Shown: positions 40,621 to 49,611, counted from the first letter of the stretch. The stretch: 64,000 nt of DNA from Limnohabitans sp. Rim28 (GCF_000293865.2 NZ_ALKN02000012.1:44674-108673), one strand, 5' to 3'. Program-made: numbers and translations. Notes: a model not told the origin generated them from the letters alone.

Positions 40621-40643
40621 CAAAGCCCCGTTCAGGGGCTTTG
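40621..40643 (+). terminator. Terminator after adk
   Basis: Stem CAAAGCCCC / GGGGCTTTG with loop GTTCA, followed by TTGTTTT. Confidence 0.82.
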
Positions 40644-40710
40644 TTGTTTTCAGGGCCGGATGGCACGACATGGAAAATTTTGATGGAAACTGCTTGCACA
40701 AATCAAAAAG

Positions 40711-40726
40711 CTGGTTAAAAATACAG
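40711..40726. promoter_or_regulatory. LexA box 1 upstream of lexA
   Basis: CTGGTTAAAAATACAG fits CTGT-N8-ACAG with one mismatch. It lies 37 bases before the lexA ATG and 3 bases from box 2. Confidence 0.78.
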
Positions 40727-40729
40727 TCA

Positions 40730-40745
40730 CTGGATGAAAAAACAG
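40730..40745. promoter_or_regulatory. LexA box 2 upstream of lexA
   Basis: CTGGATGAAAAAACAG fits CTGT-N8-ACAG with one mismatch. Two boxes one after the other imply tight autoregulation of lexA. Confidence 0.78.
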
Positions 40746-40762
40746 CCATTCACGGAGACACC

Positions 40763-41434
40763 ATGACCGACAGCCCCAAACTGACCGCACGGCAACAAGA
40801 AATTCTGGAGCTCATCCAGAACACCATCGCCAACACCGGCGCGCCTCCTACGCGCGCTGAGATCTCCAACATTCTGGGTTTCAAATCAGCCAACGCAGCC
40901 GAGGAACACCTCAAAGCATTGGCTCGAAAAGGCGCCATCGAGCTGGTCAGTGGCACCTCACGCGGTATTCGTCTCAAAGGCAACAACCGCAACAGCCAGC
41001 GGGCCAACAGCGACCTCTTCAGCCTGAGTTTGCCCGGCTTGGGCCAACTTTGTTTGCCTTTGGTGGGCCGGGTTGCGGCGGGGTCGCCCATCTTGGCCCA
41101 AGAGCACGTTGACCGCTCTTACCAAATCGAGAGCAGCTTGTTCTCAACGCAACCCGACTACCTGCTCCGTGTCCGAGGCATGTCCATGCGAGATGCAGGC
41201 ATCATGGATGGCGATCTTTTGGCCGTCAAATCCACCAAAGAGGTGCGCAACGGGCAAATTGTGGTCGCCCGGTTGGGCGACGAAGTCACGGTCAAACGCC
41301 TCAACAAAACCGCCAGTGGCATTGAACTTCTGCCCGAAAACCCCGACTACCCCACGATCCGCGTTCACCCTGGTGAACCCTTTGACATCGAGGGTTTGGC
41401 CGTGGGCTTGATCCGGAACAGCGCCTTGATGTAA
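40763..41434 (+). CDS. lexA: SOS repressor LexA
   Basis: A 223-residue repressor of the SOS regulon. The N-terminal winged helix (about 1-70) shows [14 protein letters not shown] and [13 protein letters not shown]. The self-cleavage site is Ala106-Gly107 in RVAAGSPIL. The Ser/Lys dyad is Ser141 (RGMSMRD) and Lys178 (VTVKRL). The protein is longer than E. coli LexA (202) by an insert around residues 72-90, common in Burkholderiales. The ATG at 40763 follows two LexA boxes; the longer open frame from 40583 is not used. Confidence 0.97.
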   Translation: MTDSPKLTARQQEILELIQNTIANTGAPPTRAEISNILGFKSANAAEEHLKALARKGAIELVSGTSRGIRLKGNNRNSQRANSDLFSLSLPGLGQLCLPLVGRVAAGSPILAQEHVDRSYQIESSLFSTQPDYLLRVRGMSMRDAGIMDGDLLAVKSTKEVRNGQIVVARLGDEVTVKRLNKTASGIELLPENPDYPTIRVHPGEPFDIEGLAVGLIRNSALM

Positions 41435-41544
41435 AGCATTTGTCTTGCGTGCAGGTGGCGGGCGCTGTTCAACAGCCCTGAACGCAAAGACTCTTTTGTG
41501 AAATCCTGTCTGTGTCCAACCTCCATGCTTTTGAAAGGTTTCAC

Positions 41545-41862
41545 ATGGGAATCGCTCTGCTTGCTCTTTCTGGTTTTTTCAAGGCTTTTTCGGGTGCCAA
41601 AAACCAGAGACCTTCAACCACTCCTCGCTCATCTGGCCGCCTTCACCCCAGCTGGGCCACCAGAACGGGCGTTTGTGCCACACCGGTCTCCAAAGTCACA
41701 CCCACTGTGACCAAAGCCCCATGCCTGAAGGTATTGAGGGTGCGCGAATCCGGTGATGGACCTCAAACTTCAGGGAGAATGGTGATTTCTGGCCGCATGG
41801 CCGACGTCTGCGCCGAACTGGACCGACTGGCCGCACTCGAAATGCGTCATCTGAGCCATTGA
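41545..41862 (+). CDS. Small hypothetical protein downstream of lexA (105 aa)
   Basis: A 105-residue protein of unknown family. It starts MGIALLALSGFFKAFSG, a short hydrophobic segment, then a basic Ser/Pro/Thr-rich middle (about 18-60), and ends in VISGRMADVCAELDRLAALE, a likely helix. GAAAGG lies about 6 bases before the ATG at 41545; a GTG at 41512 is less likely. It follows lexA by 110 bases on the same strand and could be co-regulated by the SOS response. The evidence is a good ribosome site and a sensible C-terminal helix; there is no motif. Confidence 0.5.
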   Translation: MGIALLALSGFFKAFSGAKNQRPSTTPRSSGRLHPSWATRTGVCATPVSKVTPTVTKAPCLKVLRVRESGDGPQTSGRMVISGRMADVCAELDRLAALEMRHLSH

Positions 41863-41928
41863 TTCACAAGACAATGGGCAAGCCATTGTCTTGCCCAGCC
41901 GCTCAAATCCTTTGATGGACAAGGCACA

Positions 41929-42945
41929 ATGTCGGGCATGAACATTGTGATCCTTGACGACTACCAAGATGTCGTCCGCAAACTTGAGTGCGCGTCCAAG
42001 CTCGAGAACTATTCCGCCAAGGTCTATACCAACACGATCAAGGGCATCGGCCAACTTTCAGTCAGGCTGAAAGACGCTGACGTACTTGTTCTGATTCGCG
42101 AGCGAACCGCACTGAATAAGGCCCTGATAGAGAAGCTGCCCCGTCTCAAACTGATCGCGCAAACGGGTCGAGTGGGTGGCCACATTGACTTGGCAGCCTG
42201 CACCGAGCGGGGCATTGCCGTGGCAGAGGGTGTCGGCTCACCCGTGGCACCGGCTGAATTGACATGGGCATTGACCATGGCCGCTGCCCGCAGGCTTCCG
42301 CAGTACATCAGCAACCTGAAACATGGCGCCTGGCAACAGTCTGGCCTCAAATCCAGCGCCATGCCCACCAACTTTGGCATGGGGACGGTTCTAAAAGGAA
42401 AAACACTGGGCATCTGGGGTTACGGAAAAATTGGCCAAATGGTGGCGGGCTACGGCCGTGCTTTTGGCATGAATGTCCAAATTTGGGGCAGCGATGAATC
42501 CAGAATTCGCGCCGTCAAAGACGGTTTGACCGCTGCAAGCAGCCGCGAATCTTTTTTTGAAAATGCCGATGTTTTGTCGCTGCACTTGCGTCTGAACGAG
42601 GTGACCACAGGCATCGTGACTGCCGAAGACTTGGGCCGAATGAAACCCACGTCGCTCTTGGTCAATACCTCACGCGCAGAGCTGATTGAGCCCACTGCGC
42701 TGATCGGTGGCCTGAACCGCGGTCGGCCAGGCTTGGCCGCCATCGACGTCTTTGAGTCAGAACCCATTTTGCAGGGATCGGCCCTCCTCAGGCTGGAAAA
42801 CTGCATTTGTACCCCGCACATCGGTTACGTTGAAAAAGACAGCTACGAACTTTACTTTGGCACGGCTTTCGACAACGTCGTGAACTACATCAAAGGCACG
42901 CCCACCAACATCGTGAACCCCGGCGCCTTGCAAGTTCGTCGCTGA
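41929..42945 (+). CDS. D-2-hydroxyacid dehydrogenase (phosphoglycerate dehydrogenase-like)
   Basis: A 338-residue NAD-dependent dehydrogenase. The Rossmann loop GIWGYGKIGQMVAGYG lies near residue 160. The active-site triad is visible as arginine in LVNTSRAELI, glutamate in DVFESEP, and histidine in CTPHIGYV. AQTGRVGGHIDLAACTERGI precedes the cofactor domain. An ATG at 41938 is another possible start. The substrate could be a 2-hydroxy acid or 3-phosphoglycerate; no ser genes are nearby, so I leave it open. Confidence 0.86.
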   Translation: MSGMNIVILDDYQDVVRKLECASKLENYSAKVYTNTIKGIGQLSVRLKDADVLVLIRERTALNKALIEKLPRLKLIAQTGRVGGHIDLAACTERGIAVAEGVGSPVAPAELTWALTMAAARRLPQYISNLKHGAWQQSGLKSSAMPTNFGMGTVLKGKTLGIWGYGKIGQMVAGYGRAFGMNVQIWGSDESRIRAVKDGLTAASSRESFFENADVLSLHLRLNEVTTGIVTAEDLGRMKPTSLLVNTSRAELIEPTALIGGLNRGRPGLAAIDVFESEPILQGSALLRLENCICTPHIGYVEKDSYELYFGTAFDNVVNYIKGTPTNIVNPGALQVRR

Positions 42946-43056
42946 AAGCCGCTTCATAATTGGCTGTTTTGTTAACTACTGACAGATTCCCCTGTCTGAC
43001 AACCTTCTGAATCCAAAAACGACCCTGATCAGGGCTTTCGGCCCTGCCACACAACA

Positions 43057-44577
43057 ATGACCGTTTCATTTCAAAAAGTCGCCGTGATTGGCGCAGGGGC
43101 CATGGGCCGGGGCATCGCCCAAATCGCAGCACAAGCCGGAAGTCAGGTTTGGCTTTATGACACCCAGCCTGAGGCCATTGCCAAAGCACGTCTCGCCGTG
43201 TTCCAACAATGGGACAAGTTGCAGGAAAAAGGCCGCCTGACAAGCGAAGCCGTGGAGGGGTATAAAAGCCGTTTGCGGGCTGCCAGCAGCTTGCAAGACT
43301 TGGCCGAATGTGATTTGGTGGTCGAAGCCATCGTCGAAAAGCTCGAGATCAAGAAAAGCCTGTTCATCGATTTGGAAAAGGTGTTGAACCCCGAGGCCGT
43401 CTTGGCGACCAACACGTCATCGCTGTCGGTCACGGCCATTGCAGCCGCGCTGCAATGCCCAGCACAATTTGCGGGTTACCACTTCTTCAATCCCGTGCCT
43501 CTCATGAAAGTGGTTGAGGTGATTGCGGGTCTTAAAACCAACCCGCAGGTGTGCGAGCGCCTGACCGAATTTGCCCGCCAAATGGGCCACACGCCTGTGC
43601 AGGCGCAAGACACACCCGGCTTCATTGTCAACCACGCAGGTCGCGGTTATGGCACCGAAGCGCTGCGCATCGTGAGCGAGGGCGTGGCCGATTTCGCCAC
43701 GATCGATCGCATCTTGCGTGACCAAGTGGGTTTCAAACTCGGCCCCTTCGAACTGTTTGATTTGACGGCACTGGATGTCTCGCACCCTGTTATTGAAGCG
43801 ATCTACCACCAGTATTACGAAGAGCCTCGCTACCGTCCCAACGTGATCACCGCCCAGCGCTTAGCAGGTGGCGTGGTCGGCAAAAAAGTGGGCGAAGGCT
43901 TTTACAAATACGCAGAGGGCGTGGCGCAAGTGCCCGCCGAACCGCCTGTCCCCGTGGTTGAGAACACCCCGCCGGTTTGGGTCTCGCCTCGAGCCGCACG
44001 CCGCATGGAATTGCTGCAACTCTTGAAAAACCTCGGCGCACACATTGAAACCGGTGCATCGCCCTCACCCGAGGCCCTCACGATCGTGGCACCACTTGGT
44101 TTTGACATCACCACCGTGGCTGTGGTCGAGCGCTTGGATCCGGCCCGCACCGTCGGCATTGACATGTTGTTTGACGACGGCGCCACCCAGCGCCGTGTGT
44201 TGGCCACCAACCCCGCCACCCGCAACGACATGCGCGACGCTGCGCATGCGCTGTTCGCTCGCGACGGCAAAGCGGTCTCCGTCATCCGCGACAGCGGGGG
44301 CTTTGTGACTCAGCGCGTGGTGGCAACAATAGTCAACATCGCGTCCGACATCTGTCAACAACGCATCTGCAGTCCGCAAGACCTGGAAACAGCGGTCACC
44401 TTGGGCCTGGCCTACCCCATGGGCCCACTGGCCATGGGCAACCGCTTGGGGCCTGACAGCATCCTTGAAGTTTTGTTCAACCTCCAAACCGTCTATGGCG
44501 ACCCACGCTATCGCCCCAGCCCTTGGTTGCGTCGCCGTGGCGCCATTGGCCTGTCCCTCATGCACACCGAAGAATGA
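43057..44577 (+). CDS. 3-hydroxyacyl-CoA dehydrogenase (PaaH-like)
   Basis: A 506-residue NAD-dependent dehydrogenase that oxidises 3-hydroxyacyl-CoA. The N-terminal loop VAVIGAGAMGRGIAQIAAQAG binds NAD. NTSSLSVTAIAAA and GYHFFNPVPLMKVVEVI carry the catalytic His region. Two C-terminal 3HCDH domains follow (about 190-285 and 410-500), as in the phenylacetate-pathway enzyme PaaH. A perfect 6-bp hairpin CAGGGC/GCCCTG lies 11 bases before the ATG, and no clear ribosome site is seen. It precedes an enoyl-CoA hydratase gene by 50 bases, so the two probably work in one beta-oxidation-like path. Confidence 0.9.
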   Translation: MTVSFQKVAVIGAGAMGRGIAQIAAQAGSQVWLYDTQPEAIAKARLAVFQQWDKLQEKGRLTSEAVEGYKSRLRAASSLQDLAECDLVVEAIVEKLEIKKSLFIDLEKVLNPEAVLATNTSSLSVTAIAAALQCPAQFAGYHFFNPVPLMKVVEVIAGLKTNPQVCERLTEFARQMGHTPVQAQDTPGFIVNHAGRGYGTEALRIVSEGVADFATIDRILRDQVGFKLGPFELFDLTALDVSHPVIEAIYHQYYEEPRYRPNVITAQRLAGGVVGKKVGEGFYKYAEGVAQVPAEPPVPVVENTPPVWVSPRAARRMELLQLLKNLGAHIETGASPSPEALTIVAPLGFDITTVAVVERLDPARTVGIDMLFDDGATQRRVLATNPATRNDMRDAAHALFARDGKAVSVIRDSGGFVTQRVVATIVNIASDICQQRICSPQDLETAVTLGLAYPMGPLAMGNRLGPDSILEVLFNLQTVYGDPRYRPSPWLRRRGAIGLSLMHTEE

Positions 44578-44627
44578 GGCCTTTGTTCAACCGTGCTTCG
44601 GCGCTGAATCCGGCTTAAGGAAACAAC

Positions 44628-45407
44628 ATGACTGCCCAACTGCTCAGTACCAGCGAAGGCCAGACTCTGGTCCTGACCCTCAGCAACCCTGAGTTTCGCA
44701 ACGCACTCGGCCCCGAGATGTACGCCGCTGGCGTCGAAGCCTTGAGCGTGGCCGAATCCAGCGCCGATGTGCGCAGCGTCGTGATCACGGGTGCCAATGG
44801 CATTTTCAGTGCAGGTGGTAATTTGCAGCGCCTGCAAAACAACCGGCAGTTGCCACCCGAGCACCAAGCGCAAAGCATCGAAGGCCTGCACAACTGGATC
44901 GAAGCGATACGCACCTTCCCCAAGCCCGTGATTGCGGCCGTTGAAGGTCCTGCCGCGGGTGCGGGTTTCTCTTTGGCGCTGGCTTGCGACATGATCGTGT
45001 CCGCACGCAACAGCGTGTTTGTGATGGCCTACAGCTCGATCGCCTTGTCGCCCGATGGCGGTGGCAGTTGGAGCCTGTCTCGCGCCATGCCGCGACAGTT
45101 GGCCACTGAATTGCTGATGTGTGGCGAACGCATCGGGGCCGAGCGCCTGCAGCAATTGGGCGTGGTGAACCGTTTGGCCGAAGCAGGCCAAGCACTCCAG
45201 CAGGCATTGGATCTGTGCGAAAAAATCAATGCGCGGGCACCCAATGCCTTGGCCAGCATCAAAGAATTGATGGCAGACGCGGATGGCAGCTGTTTGAATG
45301 CCCAGCTGGCCCGCGAACGCGACCACTTTGTCAAAAATCTGCACCATGCCAATGCTGGCATCGGCATTTCTGCTTTCTTAAACAAGCAAAACCCTCAATA
45401 CAACTGA
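44628..45407 (+). CDS. Enoyl-CoA hydratase/isomerase
   Basis: A 259-residue crotonase-fold enzyme. The oxyanion-hole segments are ITGANGIFSAGGNLQRL and VEGPAAGAGFSLALACD. SLSPDGG-type residues (IALSPDGGGSWSL) replace the usual glutamate region, which resembles PaaG/PaaB-like isomerases rather than classical hydratases. AAGGAAAC sits just before the ATG. It is paired with the 3-hydroxyacyl-CoA dehydrogenase upstream. A 9-bp hairpin directly after the stop (45408-45429) may end or process the transcript. Pathway is not certain: phenylacetate or fatty acid catabolism. Confidence 0.88.
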   Translation: MTAQLLSTSEGQTLVLTLSNPEFRNALGPEMYAAGVEALSVAESSADVRSVVITGANGIFSAGGNLQRLQNNRQLPPEHQAQSIEGLHNWIEAIRTFPKPVIAAVEGPAAGAGFSLALACDMIVSARNSVFVMAYSSIALSPDGGGSWSLSRAMPRQLATELLMCGERIGAERLQQLGVVNRLAEAGQALQQALDLCEKINARAPNALASIKELMADADGSCLNAQLARERDHFVKNLHHANAGIGISAFLNKQNPQYN

Positions 45408-45429
45408 GTCGCCTGGTCCCCCAGGCGAC
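45408..45429 (+). terminator. Stem-loop directly after the enoyl-CoA hydratase gene
   Basis: Perfect 9-bp stem GTCGCCTGG / CCAGGCGAC with loop TCCC, starting at the base after the stop codon. No T-run follows, so it may be a weak terminator or an mRNA-stabilising hairpin. Confidence 0.5.
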
Positions 45430-45464
45430 ATAAATCTGAACACCAGTCACTCAAAGGACAGAGC

Positions 45465-46184
45465 ATGGACGAACCGATTCTGACAATGGAGGAAAGAGAA
45501 GCGATCAACAATGGTCGCTGGTTTTCTACCCTCTCCCCTTCACTTCGTCACGACATACTCCGATGCGCCTACGTCAAACGCCACAAAGACGGCGACATGC
45601 TTGCAGCACGCGGCGATCCACCCGAACAGTGGTTTGCCTGTGCCAAGGGGGCGGTGCGCGTGAGTTCAACCTCGGTGTCGGGCAAACAGATCACACTGAC
45701 CTATGTGGAGCCGGGGATCTGGTTTGGCGATGTGTCGATTTTCGACGGAGACCGGCGCACACACGACTGCTATGCACACGGCGACACCACCACCTTGAAC
45801 GTGGCCAAGGCCGACTTCAAGAAAATCCTGTCTCAGCACGTCGAGTTTTACGATGCCATGCTGCGTTTGCATGCTCGGCGCATTCGCCAGCTCTACGGCT
45901 TGGTGGAAGACCTCAACACCCTGCCCTTGCGGGCCCGGCTGGCCAAACAGCTCAATCACTTGCTGCGCAGCTACGGCGTGCCCAGTTTGTCGGATGCCAA
46001 GGCGATCCGAATCAGCTTGCAGTTGGCCCAAGAAGAGCTGGCCCAGCTGCTGGGTGCATCGCGCCAACGGGTCAACCAAGAACTCAAGCAAATGGAGCGC
46101 GAGCAGATCATTCGCATAGAGCCGGGCGGCTTGGTGGTGCTGGACCGCGATGCACTGTTGCTGATCGTGAACGCCGACCACTGA
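45465..46184 (+). CDS. Crp/Fnr-family transcriptional regulator
   Basis: A 239-residue regulator. The N-terminal cyclic-nucleotide-binding-like domain (about 25-140) includes GDMLAARGDPPEQWFACAKG and ITLTYVEPGIWFGDVSIFDG. The C-terminal winged helix (about 160-225) shows SLQLAQEELAQLLGASRQRV as the recognition region. No Fnr cysteine cluster is visible at the N-terminus, so it is not an iron-sulfur oxygen sensor. It lies between two acyl-CoA gene groups and may control them, a guess from position. Confidence 0.88.
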   Translation: MDEPILTMEEREAINNGRWFSTLSPSLRHDILRCAYVKRHKDGDMLAARGDPPEQWFACAKGAVRVSSTSVSGKQITLTYVEPGIWFGDVSIFDGDRRTHDCYAHGDTTTLNVAKADFKKILSQHVEFYDAMLRLHARRIRQLYGLVEDLNTLPLRARLAKQLNHLLRSYGVPSLSDAKAIRISLQLAQEELAQLLGASRQRVNQELKQMEREQIIRIEPGGLVVLDRDALLLIVNADH

Positions 46185-46248
46185 CACCGGCAGGCTTTTC
46201 AACACCTCCGCACCGAACTGCGGCACAAGACTTAGAACGGGTCCACCC

Positions 46249-47334
46249 ATGAGTGCTTTTGATCATTTTGTGGGGACCCGGCCTGTCACGGGTTCTCACG
46301 CCTTCGATATCTCGGCGCTTGAAACTTGGCTCAGCGCCAAGCTTCCCGGTTTTTTGGGCCCTTTGAGCGTGGAGATGTTCAAGGGCGGTCAATCCAACCC
46401 GACTTACAAGCTCATCACCCCATCGCGCCAATACGTGATGCGGGCCAAACCCGGCCCCGTTGCCAAGTTGTTGCCATCAGCGCACGCGATCGAGCGCGAA
46501 TTCGCGGTCATGCAGGGCCTGCACGGCACCGACGTGCCGGTGGCCCAGATGCATGTGCTGTGCGATGACGAGTCCGTCATTGGCCGGGCGTTTTATGTCA
46601 TGGATTTCGTGCCTGGCCGTGTGCTGTGGGACCAGTCTTTGCCTGGCATGACACCCGCCGAGCGCGGAGCGATTTACGACGAGATGAACCGGGTGCTGGC
46701 GGCGCTGCACAGGGTCGATGTGGCCAAACAAGGCTTGGCCAGTTACGGCAAGCCTGGCAATTACATTGAGCGCCAGATTGGCCGCTGGAGCAAGCAGTAC
46801 GCTGCGTCCATCACGCAGCCCATCCCCGAGATGGACCGATTGATCGAATGGTTGCCGAAAAACATTCCCGACAGTGCCAAAGACGAATCCTTGGTCGGCG
46901 TTGTACACGGTGACTACCGGCTGGACAACCTGATGTTCCACCCCACAGAGGCCCGCGTGCTGGCGGTGCTCGACTGGGAGTTGTCCACCTTGGGGCACCC
47001 TCTGGCCGATTTCAGCTACCACTGCATGGCTTGGCACATCCAACCGGGCACTTTCCGAGGGATTGGTGGGCTCGACCTGGCCGCACTGGGCATCCCATCT
47101 GAAGCCGAATACATTCGCCGCTACTGTGAGCGCACCGGATTCACGACGCCAGAAGCTTTGGCCAAGGACTGGAACTTCTACCTGGCCTACAACATGTTCC
47201 GCATTGCGGCCATCTTGCAGGGCATTGCCAAACGTGTCGAAGACGGCACCGCATCGAGCGATCAAGCCAAAACCTCAGGCGCAGGCGCCAGGCCCATGGC
47301 CGAATTGGCTTGGCGATTTGCCTGCCAAGCCTGA
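46249..47334 (+). CDS. Aminoglycoside phosphotransferase-fold protein (ACAD10/11 kinase-like)
   Basis: A 361-residue protein of the APH/choline-kinase fold. Seen: the nucleotide-binding strand FKGGQSNPTYKL, the catalytic loop VVHGDYRLDNLMFHP, and the metal-binding aspartate in VLAVLDWELSTLGHPLADFS. These match the family fused to acyl-CoA dehydrogenases in animal ACAD10/11, which phosphorylates 4-hydroxyacyl-CoA. Here it is a separate gene followed 45 bases later by an acyl-CoA dehydrogenase gene, so the two may carry out the same two-step reaction. A substrate is inferred, not shown. Confidence 0.86.
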   Translation: MSAFDHFVGTRPVTGSHAFDISALETWLSAKLPGFLGPLSVEMFKGGQSNPTYKLITPSRQYVMRAKPGPVAKLLPSAHAIEREFAVMQGLHGTDVPVAQMHVLCDDESVIGRAFYVMDFVPGRVLWDQSLPGMTPAERGAIYDEMNRVLAALHRVDVAKQGLASYGKPGNYIERQIGRWSKQYAASITQPIPEMDRLIEWLPKNIPDSAKDESLVGVVHGDYRLDNLMFHPTEARVLAVLDWELSTLGHPLADFSYHCMAWHIQPGTFRGIGGLDLAALGIPSEAEYIRRYCERTGFTTPEALAKDWNFYLAYNMFRIAAILQGIAKRVEDGTASSDQAKTSGAGARPMAELAWRFACQA

Positions 47335-47379
47335 TTCTTTTATTACCAAACCACCACCCCAACCCTCAGGAGAGAGACC

Positions 47380-48639
47380 ATGGATTTTGAATACACCCCC
47401 AAGGTCAAAGACATGCAAGCGCGCTTGCTGGCCTTCATGGACGAACACATCTACCCCAACGAAGCCCGCTTCTTCGCTGAAATCGCTGAGAACCGCGCCA
47501 AAGGCAATGCCTGGGTCCCTACAAAAATCGTCGAAGAACTCAAACCCAAAGCCCTGGCTGCTGGTTTGTGGAACCTCTTTTTGCCCAAGTCGACCCGCGC
47601 CCCACAGGGCCTGTCCAATTTGGAATACGCGCCATTGTGTGAAATCATGGGCCGCGTGCCTTTTGCTGCTGAAGTGTTCAATTGTTCCGCGCCAGACACG
47701 GGCAACATGGAAACACTGGAGCGCTATGCCAGCGAAAGCCTCAAGGACGAATGGCTCGAGCCCCTGCTCCGTGGCGAAATTCGCTCGGCTTTTTTGATGA
47801 CCGAGCCGGATGTGGCGTCATCAGACGCCACCAACATCGAGTGTGAAATTCGCCGGGACGGTCACGAGTACGTCATCAACGGCCGCAAATGGTGGTCGTC
47901 CGGCGCGGGTGACCCACGCTGCGCGGTCTACATCGTCATGGGCAAGACCAACCCCGATGCGGGCCGTCACGAGCAACAGTCCATGATCGTGGTGCCCGCC
48001 AACAGCAAAGGCATCACGGTCGTGCGCGCTTTGTCTGTGTTCGGCTACGACGATGCGCCACATGGCCACATGGAAGTGCTGCTCAAAAACGTGCGCGTGC
48101 CAGCTGAGAACATCTTGCTGGGCGAAGGCCGTGGCTTTGAAATCGCCCAAGGCCGCTTGGGCCCTGGCCGCATCCACCACTGCATGCGCACCATCGGTAT
48201 TGCCGAGCGTGCCCTCGAGCTGATGTGCAAACGCCTGAACGAACGCGTCGCCTTTGGCCGCGAAGTGGCTCGCCAAACTGTGTGGCAAGAGCGCATCGCC
48301 GAGTCGCGCTGCATGATCGAGCAAGCCCGCTTGCTCACGCTCAAAGCCGCTTACATGATGGACACCGTGGGCAACAAGGTGGCCAAGGCCGAGATCGCCA
48401 TGATCAAGATCGTGGCCCCTAACATGGCCTGCCAAATCATCGACTGGGCCATTCAGGCCCACGGCGGTGGCGGTGTCTCGCAAGACTTCCCTCTGGCTTA
48501 TGCCTACGCGCACCAGCGCACTTTGCGCTTGGCCGATGGCCCAGACGAGGTGCACCGCAACTCGCTGGCCAAGCTGGAACTGGCCAAGCAATTGGCGCTT
48601 CCCGGTGACATGGGCATGCCCATCACGCGCGGCAGTTGA
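47380..48639 (+). CDS. Acyl-CoA dehydrogenase
   Basis: A 419-residue FAD-dependent dehydrogenase. Seen: the FAD/substrate motif [32 protein letters not shown], the helix [20 protein letters not shown], and the C-terminal [20 protein letters not shown]. The order and sequence resemble the ACAD11-type branch. AGGAGAG sits 7 bases before the ATG. With the kinase-like gene upstream it probably degrades 4-hydroxy or other modified acyl-CoAs. No catalytic-base residue was assigned with certainty. Confidence 0.92.
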   Translation: MDFEYTPKVKDMQARLLAFMDEHIYPNEARFFAEIAENRAKGNAWVPTKIVEELKPKALAAGLWNLFLPKSTRAPQGLSNLEYAPLCEIMGRVPFAAEVFNCSAPDTGNMETLERYASESLKDEWLEPLLRGEIRSAFLMTEPDVASSDATNIECEIRRDGHEYVINGRKWWSSGAGDPRCAVYIVMGKTNPDAGRHEQQSMIVVPANSKGITVVRALSVFGYDDAPHGHMEVLLKNVRVPAENILLGEGRGFEIAQGRLGPGRIHHCMRTIGIAERALELMCKRLNERVAFGREVARQTVWQERIAESRCMIEQARLLTLKAAYMMDTVGNKVAKAEIAMIKIVAPNMACQIIDWAIQAHGGGGVSQDFPLAYAYAHQRTLRLADGPDEVHRNSLAKLELAKQLALPGDMGMPITRGS

Positions 48640-48747
48640 AGCACTGAGGCCTTCCCTGCACGGTTGCAAGGCTGTCGCAAGGGGGGCTTAGATTTTTGCG
48701 GCGCAGGTCATGAAAAGCCTGTGTTTGGAGGTTAGAATACGTGCAGT

Positions 48748-48824
48748 CGGAGCGTAGCGCAGCCTGGTAGCGCATCTGCTTTGGGAGCAGAGGGTCGCGA
48801 GTTCGAATCCCGCCGCTCCGACCA
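48748..48824 (+). tRNA. tRNA-Pro (TGG)
   Basis: A 77-nt cloverleaf with encoded CCA. Acceptor CGGAGCG pairs with CGCTCCG, and the anticodon loop TTTGGGA gives TGG. A TAGAAT -10 lies at 48733-48738. Confidence 0.97.
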
Positions 48825-48870
48825 TTTATTCAATGCCCAACCAGCGCATTGACACCGTTGATCCAACAAT

Positions 48871-48893
48871 AAAGGCCCACTCTAGGGCCTTTT
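48871..48893 (+). terminator. Terminator between tRNA-Pro and tRNA-Arg
   Basis: Stem AAAGGCCC / GGGCCTTT with loop ACTCTA, followed by T. It implies tRNA-Arg may have its own promoter or that read-through is partial. Confidence 0.7.
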
Positions 48894-48902
48894 GTGTTTT
48901 CA

Positions 48903-48979
48903 CTGCCCGTAGCTCAGTTGGATAGAGCAACAGCCTTCTAAGCTGTGGGTCACAGGTTCGATCCCTGTCGGGCAGACCA
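48903..48979 (+). tRNA. tRNA-Arg (TCT)
   Basis: A 77-nt cloverleaf with encoded CCA. Acceptor CTGCCCG pairs with CGGGCAG, and the anticodon loop CTTCTAA gives TCT, reading AGA/AGG. Confidence 0.96.
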
Positions 48980-48999
48980 TTTTTTTGTTTAAAAACCAA

Positions 49000-49022
49000 A
49001 AAAGCCTCTAGAAGAGGCTTTT
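49000..49022. terminator. Bidirectional terminator between tRNA-Arg and fliS
   Basis: Stem AAAAGCCTCT / AGAGGCTTTT with a 3-base loop AGA, T-rich on both sides. Confidence 0.83.
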
Positions 49023-49045
49023 TAGGGTGGTCGAACTGACGCGAT

Positions 49046-49468
49046 TCAGTTGGGGTAGGGTCGAACAGATTGAGTTTGGTTGAGCAAACTTGGCAGAGTT
49101 TGCCACGCCTGAGCGATGTCTTGAATCAAACCTTGAACTTCTTCCAAAACCGACAAATCGTTGTAGGCGTTGACATGGAGCAACCTGCGGGTGACATAGG
49201 CATACAGTTCATTGAGATTTTGAGCCAACTCACCGCCACGCTCAAAGTCGAGCGCGCCTTGCAAACCCACCACGATGCGACCCGCACGCGACAAGGCCTT
49301 GGATTTTCCCTCGATGGCGTTGTTTTGGATGTGACCCTTTGCAGACGCCAGGCTCTCGGTCAAGCCATCGAACAGCATTTGAATGAGTTGGATGTTGTCA
49401 GCAGTGGCAACCCCAGTCACCACTTGAACAGAGCCGTAGCTTTCAGCAAATTTGGAATAAGCGCGCAT
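49046..49468 (-). CDS. fliS: Flagellin export chaperone FliS
   Basis: A 140-residue cytoplasmic chaperone that caps the C-terminus of flagellin before export. The four-helix bundle is seen from MRAYSKFAESYG through NIQLIQMLFDGLTESLASAK, ALDFERGGELAQNLNELYAYV and RLLHVNAYNDLSVLEEV. The ATG at 49468 is preferred; the longer frame to 49666 overlaps the next gene. Upstream lies a good sigma-28 promoter candidate (49501-49527). The usual fliD partner is not beside it, so the filament-cap and flagellin genes must be elsewhere. Confidence 0.94.
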   Translation of the reverse strand: MRAYSKFAESYGSVQVVTGVATADNIQLIQMLFDGLTESLASAKGHIQNNAIEGKSKALSRAGRIVVGLQGALDFERGGELAQNLNELYAYVTRRLLHVNAYNDLSVLEEVQGLIQDIAQAWQTLPSLLNQTQSVRPYPN

Positions 49469-49500
49469 GGAAAAAACCCTTAACAACTTCAGTACTAAGA

Positions 49501-49527
49501 GAATCGACCCGGCGATTGGAAACTTGA
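49501..49527 (-). promoter_or_regulatory. Candidate sigma-28 promoter of fliS
   Basis: On the minus strand the -35 reads TCAAGTTT (7 of 8 to TAAAGTTT), then exactly 11 bases, then GTCGATTC (5 of 8 to GCCGATAA). It lies 33 bases before the fliS ATG. FliA itself is encoded about 1.3 kb upstream. Confidence 0.6.
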
Positions 49528-49611
49528 GGAGAAAATTGTGGGAATGACGGCCCCAGTCAAAACAGTTTTCAGGGTTCAGGACGCCGAAACCAAAACCGCA
49601 GAAGCTTGTCT

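Noticed and set aside
48748..48979. Integration site at tRNA-Pro/tRNA-Arg
   Set aside because: No integrase and no repeated tRNA 3' end were seen near either gene.
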